In this document: positions 63,127 through 64,000 of the stretch, piece by piece
Position numbering within the stretch: position 1 is the first letter of the stretch
Layout of the letters: each line of letters starts with the position of its first letter
From: Planctomycetota bacterium
Lineage (GTDB): Bacteria > Planctomycetota > J058 > JAJDCQ01
DNA length: 64,000 bases
Assembly (NCBI GenBank): GCA_029260755.1
Contig: JAJDCQ010000104.1
Span: 59,905-123,904 of the forward strand
Direction of reading: 5' to 3'
Translations under genes and position numbers: made by a program
Notes under the pieces: generated by a model
The model's database searches: none
What the model saw: only the letters and a program-made list of their open reading frames with translations
What the model was told of the DNA's origin: nothing

Positions 63127-63582
63127 TTGGAGGACTGGATCCGGGAGTACGTCGAGGGCTTCGAGGCGAAGCTCGCGACGCTCCGCACCCTGGTGGCCGA
63201 CCGCGACGCCGCGGGCGTGAAGACGTTCGGGCACCGCCTCAAGGGGTCGGGAGCGACCTACGGCTTCGAGGTGCTCAGCGAGATCGGCGAGCTGCTCGAG
63301 AACGCCGCCGTCGCCGTCATCGACAACGCCAGGCGCCGCGACGCCCGGGGAGCCGCCGCCGCGGTCGCCGAGACCTCGGACGCGGCCACCCCGCCGCCCG
63401 ACGAACGCCCGCCGGCGGCCGTCGCCAAGAACCTCCCCAACGCCCTCGACGCCGGCAGCCCGTACGTCGAGAGCTCGGGCGACCACCTCGCCGACGCGGC
63501 CGCGTGGGCGGACATCGAGAGCATCTACGCGCGCCTCGCCGGGCAGATCGAGGAGATCCTCGAGGAGGATGGGGCCGCCTAG
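63127..63582 (+). CDS. HPt (histidine phosphotransfer) domain protein
   Basis: A 151-residue phosphorelay intermediate. TTG 63127 is preferred because GGAG lies 6 nt upstream; the longer frame to 62818 covers the divergent ExbB promoter. The HPt motif HRLKGSGATYGF is near residues 38-49, with the phospho-His at its start; the flanking helices (DWIREYVEGFEAKLATLRTL, VLSEIGELLENAAVAV) fit the four-helix bundle. A Pro/Ala linker follows, then a C-terminal helix (IESIYARLAGQIEEILEEDG) that may pack back on the bundle. Likely links a hybrid histidine kinase to a response regulator, neither being adjacent. Confidence 0.85.
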   Translation: MEDWIREYVEGFEAKLATLRTLVADRDAAGVKTFGHRLKGSGATYGFEVLSEIGELLENAAVAVIDNARRRDARGAAAAVAETSDAATPPPDERPPAAVAKNLPNALDAGSPYVESSGDHLADAAAWADIESIYARLAGQIEEILEEDGAA

Positions 63583-63592
63583 CCGTTCGTCG

Positions 63593-63890
63593 GCGGGCTC
63601 GCCTTCGGCGAGCAGGATGGCACCACGGAGACACGGAGGACACGGAGGATCACGGAGAGAGACGCGATGAGCTCGTTCCGGGCTGGCTGGCGCCGTCATG
63701 GCCGCCCTCCGTTCCTCCGGGCTCTCGAGCCCGGTTGTCCTTGGGAACCTCATCGGTATCCCGCGAACGGAGGTTGGCCTTCTCATCCATCTCCGTGTTG
63801 CCATCCCATCGCGGAGCGACAACACCAACCCCGTAGGCGCCGCCCGCACCTCTCCGTGGATCCTCCGTGTCCTCCGTGTCTTCCATGGGA
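63593..63890. repeat. Inverted-repeat element, ACGGAG type (copy D)
   Basis: Arms: CTCGCCTTCGGCGAGCAGGA with ATGGCACCACGGAGACACGG units on the left, and CTCCGTGTCCTCCGTGTCTT (about 63867-63886) on the right. The segment 63651-63690 is the reverse complement of the core of copy A, 36 of 40 identical by eye, so the elements are related by inversion. Internal hairpin CCGGGCT-CTCG-AGCCCGG. The sequence 63891-64000 beyond it holds nothing I can identify. Confidence 0.75.
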
Positions 63891-64000
63891 AGGCCCCTCC
63901 GTCAAGGGGAATCTCAGGGGGGCCGACGTGGCGGCTCCCCGTTCGTCCTTCCGTCTCTTCTCCCGGCTCCGATCCGCTGGAAGTGAATGCCGAATTCGCC

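Overview
The window is about 70% G+C, so most long open frames on the non-coding strand are artefacts. Gene content points to a Planctomycetota-like bacterium: four large Hanks-type Ser/Thr kinases with unusual accessory domains, a signal peptidase I carrying cysteine-rich (zinc-ribbon-like) insertions, small membrane proteins in that operon, and two secreted proteins sharing a short beta-rich N-terminal module. This assignment is inference; there is no rRNA, and I recognised no tRNA or CRISPR.

Layout. (1) 1-12401, minus strand: one co-directional block of eleven genes: TPR lipoprotein, two exported helical proteins, ExbB/TolQ, ExbD/TolR, a TonB-like Pro/Glu-rich protein, an exported TPR protein, a small helical protein, an actin/MreB-like ATPase, a TM-anchored TPR protein and a truncated histidine kinase. 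It reads as a proton-motive-force-driven envelope machine coupled to a cytoplasmic actin-like filament, and is the best candidate here for an undescribed system. (2) 12685-24486: a diguanylate cyclase, small membrane and hypothetical proteins, a family 2 glycosyltransferase, a 1026-residue double-FHA protein with 16 copies of a Thr-x-Val-Phe-like motif, exported proteins and a MaoC-like hot-dog protein. (3) 24640-31885: ssb with a strong promoter and a structured leader, folC, a class I glutamine amidotransferase, a membrane protein, aroB and dprA. (4) 32123-38252, minus: rdgB, lepA, lepB, lptB and two small membrane proteins, several with GTGA overlaps. (5) 38441-50013: an exported protein, two Ser/Thr kinase-like proteins (one lacking the catalytic Asp), a membrane protein, a YjbR-receiver fusion and a third kinase. 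(6) 50055-53697: promoter, VOC protein, boxC and boxB of the aerobic benzoyl-CoA epoxidation pathway, without boxA. (7) 53918-58729: a BtuF-like protein, an L7/L12-C-terminal-like protein, a phytase-like propeller and a fourth kinase with TPRs. (8) 58917-62819, minus: an enoyl-CoA hydratase, a Cys-pair protein, and a second ExbB/ExbD set with a VWA protein that has a TonB-like N-terminus; then an HPt protein on the plus strand.

Intergenic regions carry several inverted-repeat elements built from short tandem units (ACGGAG, ACGCAGAG or CGCAAAG types), a perfect 29-bp inverted repeat resembling transposase-associated REP hairpins, a nine-copy GAGT microsatellite upstream of lepA, and several sigma-70-like promoters with exactly 17-nt spacing. 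Phosphosignalling is a recurring theme: kinases plus an FHA protein packed with candidate phospho-Thr motifs, and a histidine kinase, HPt and receiver-like proteins.
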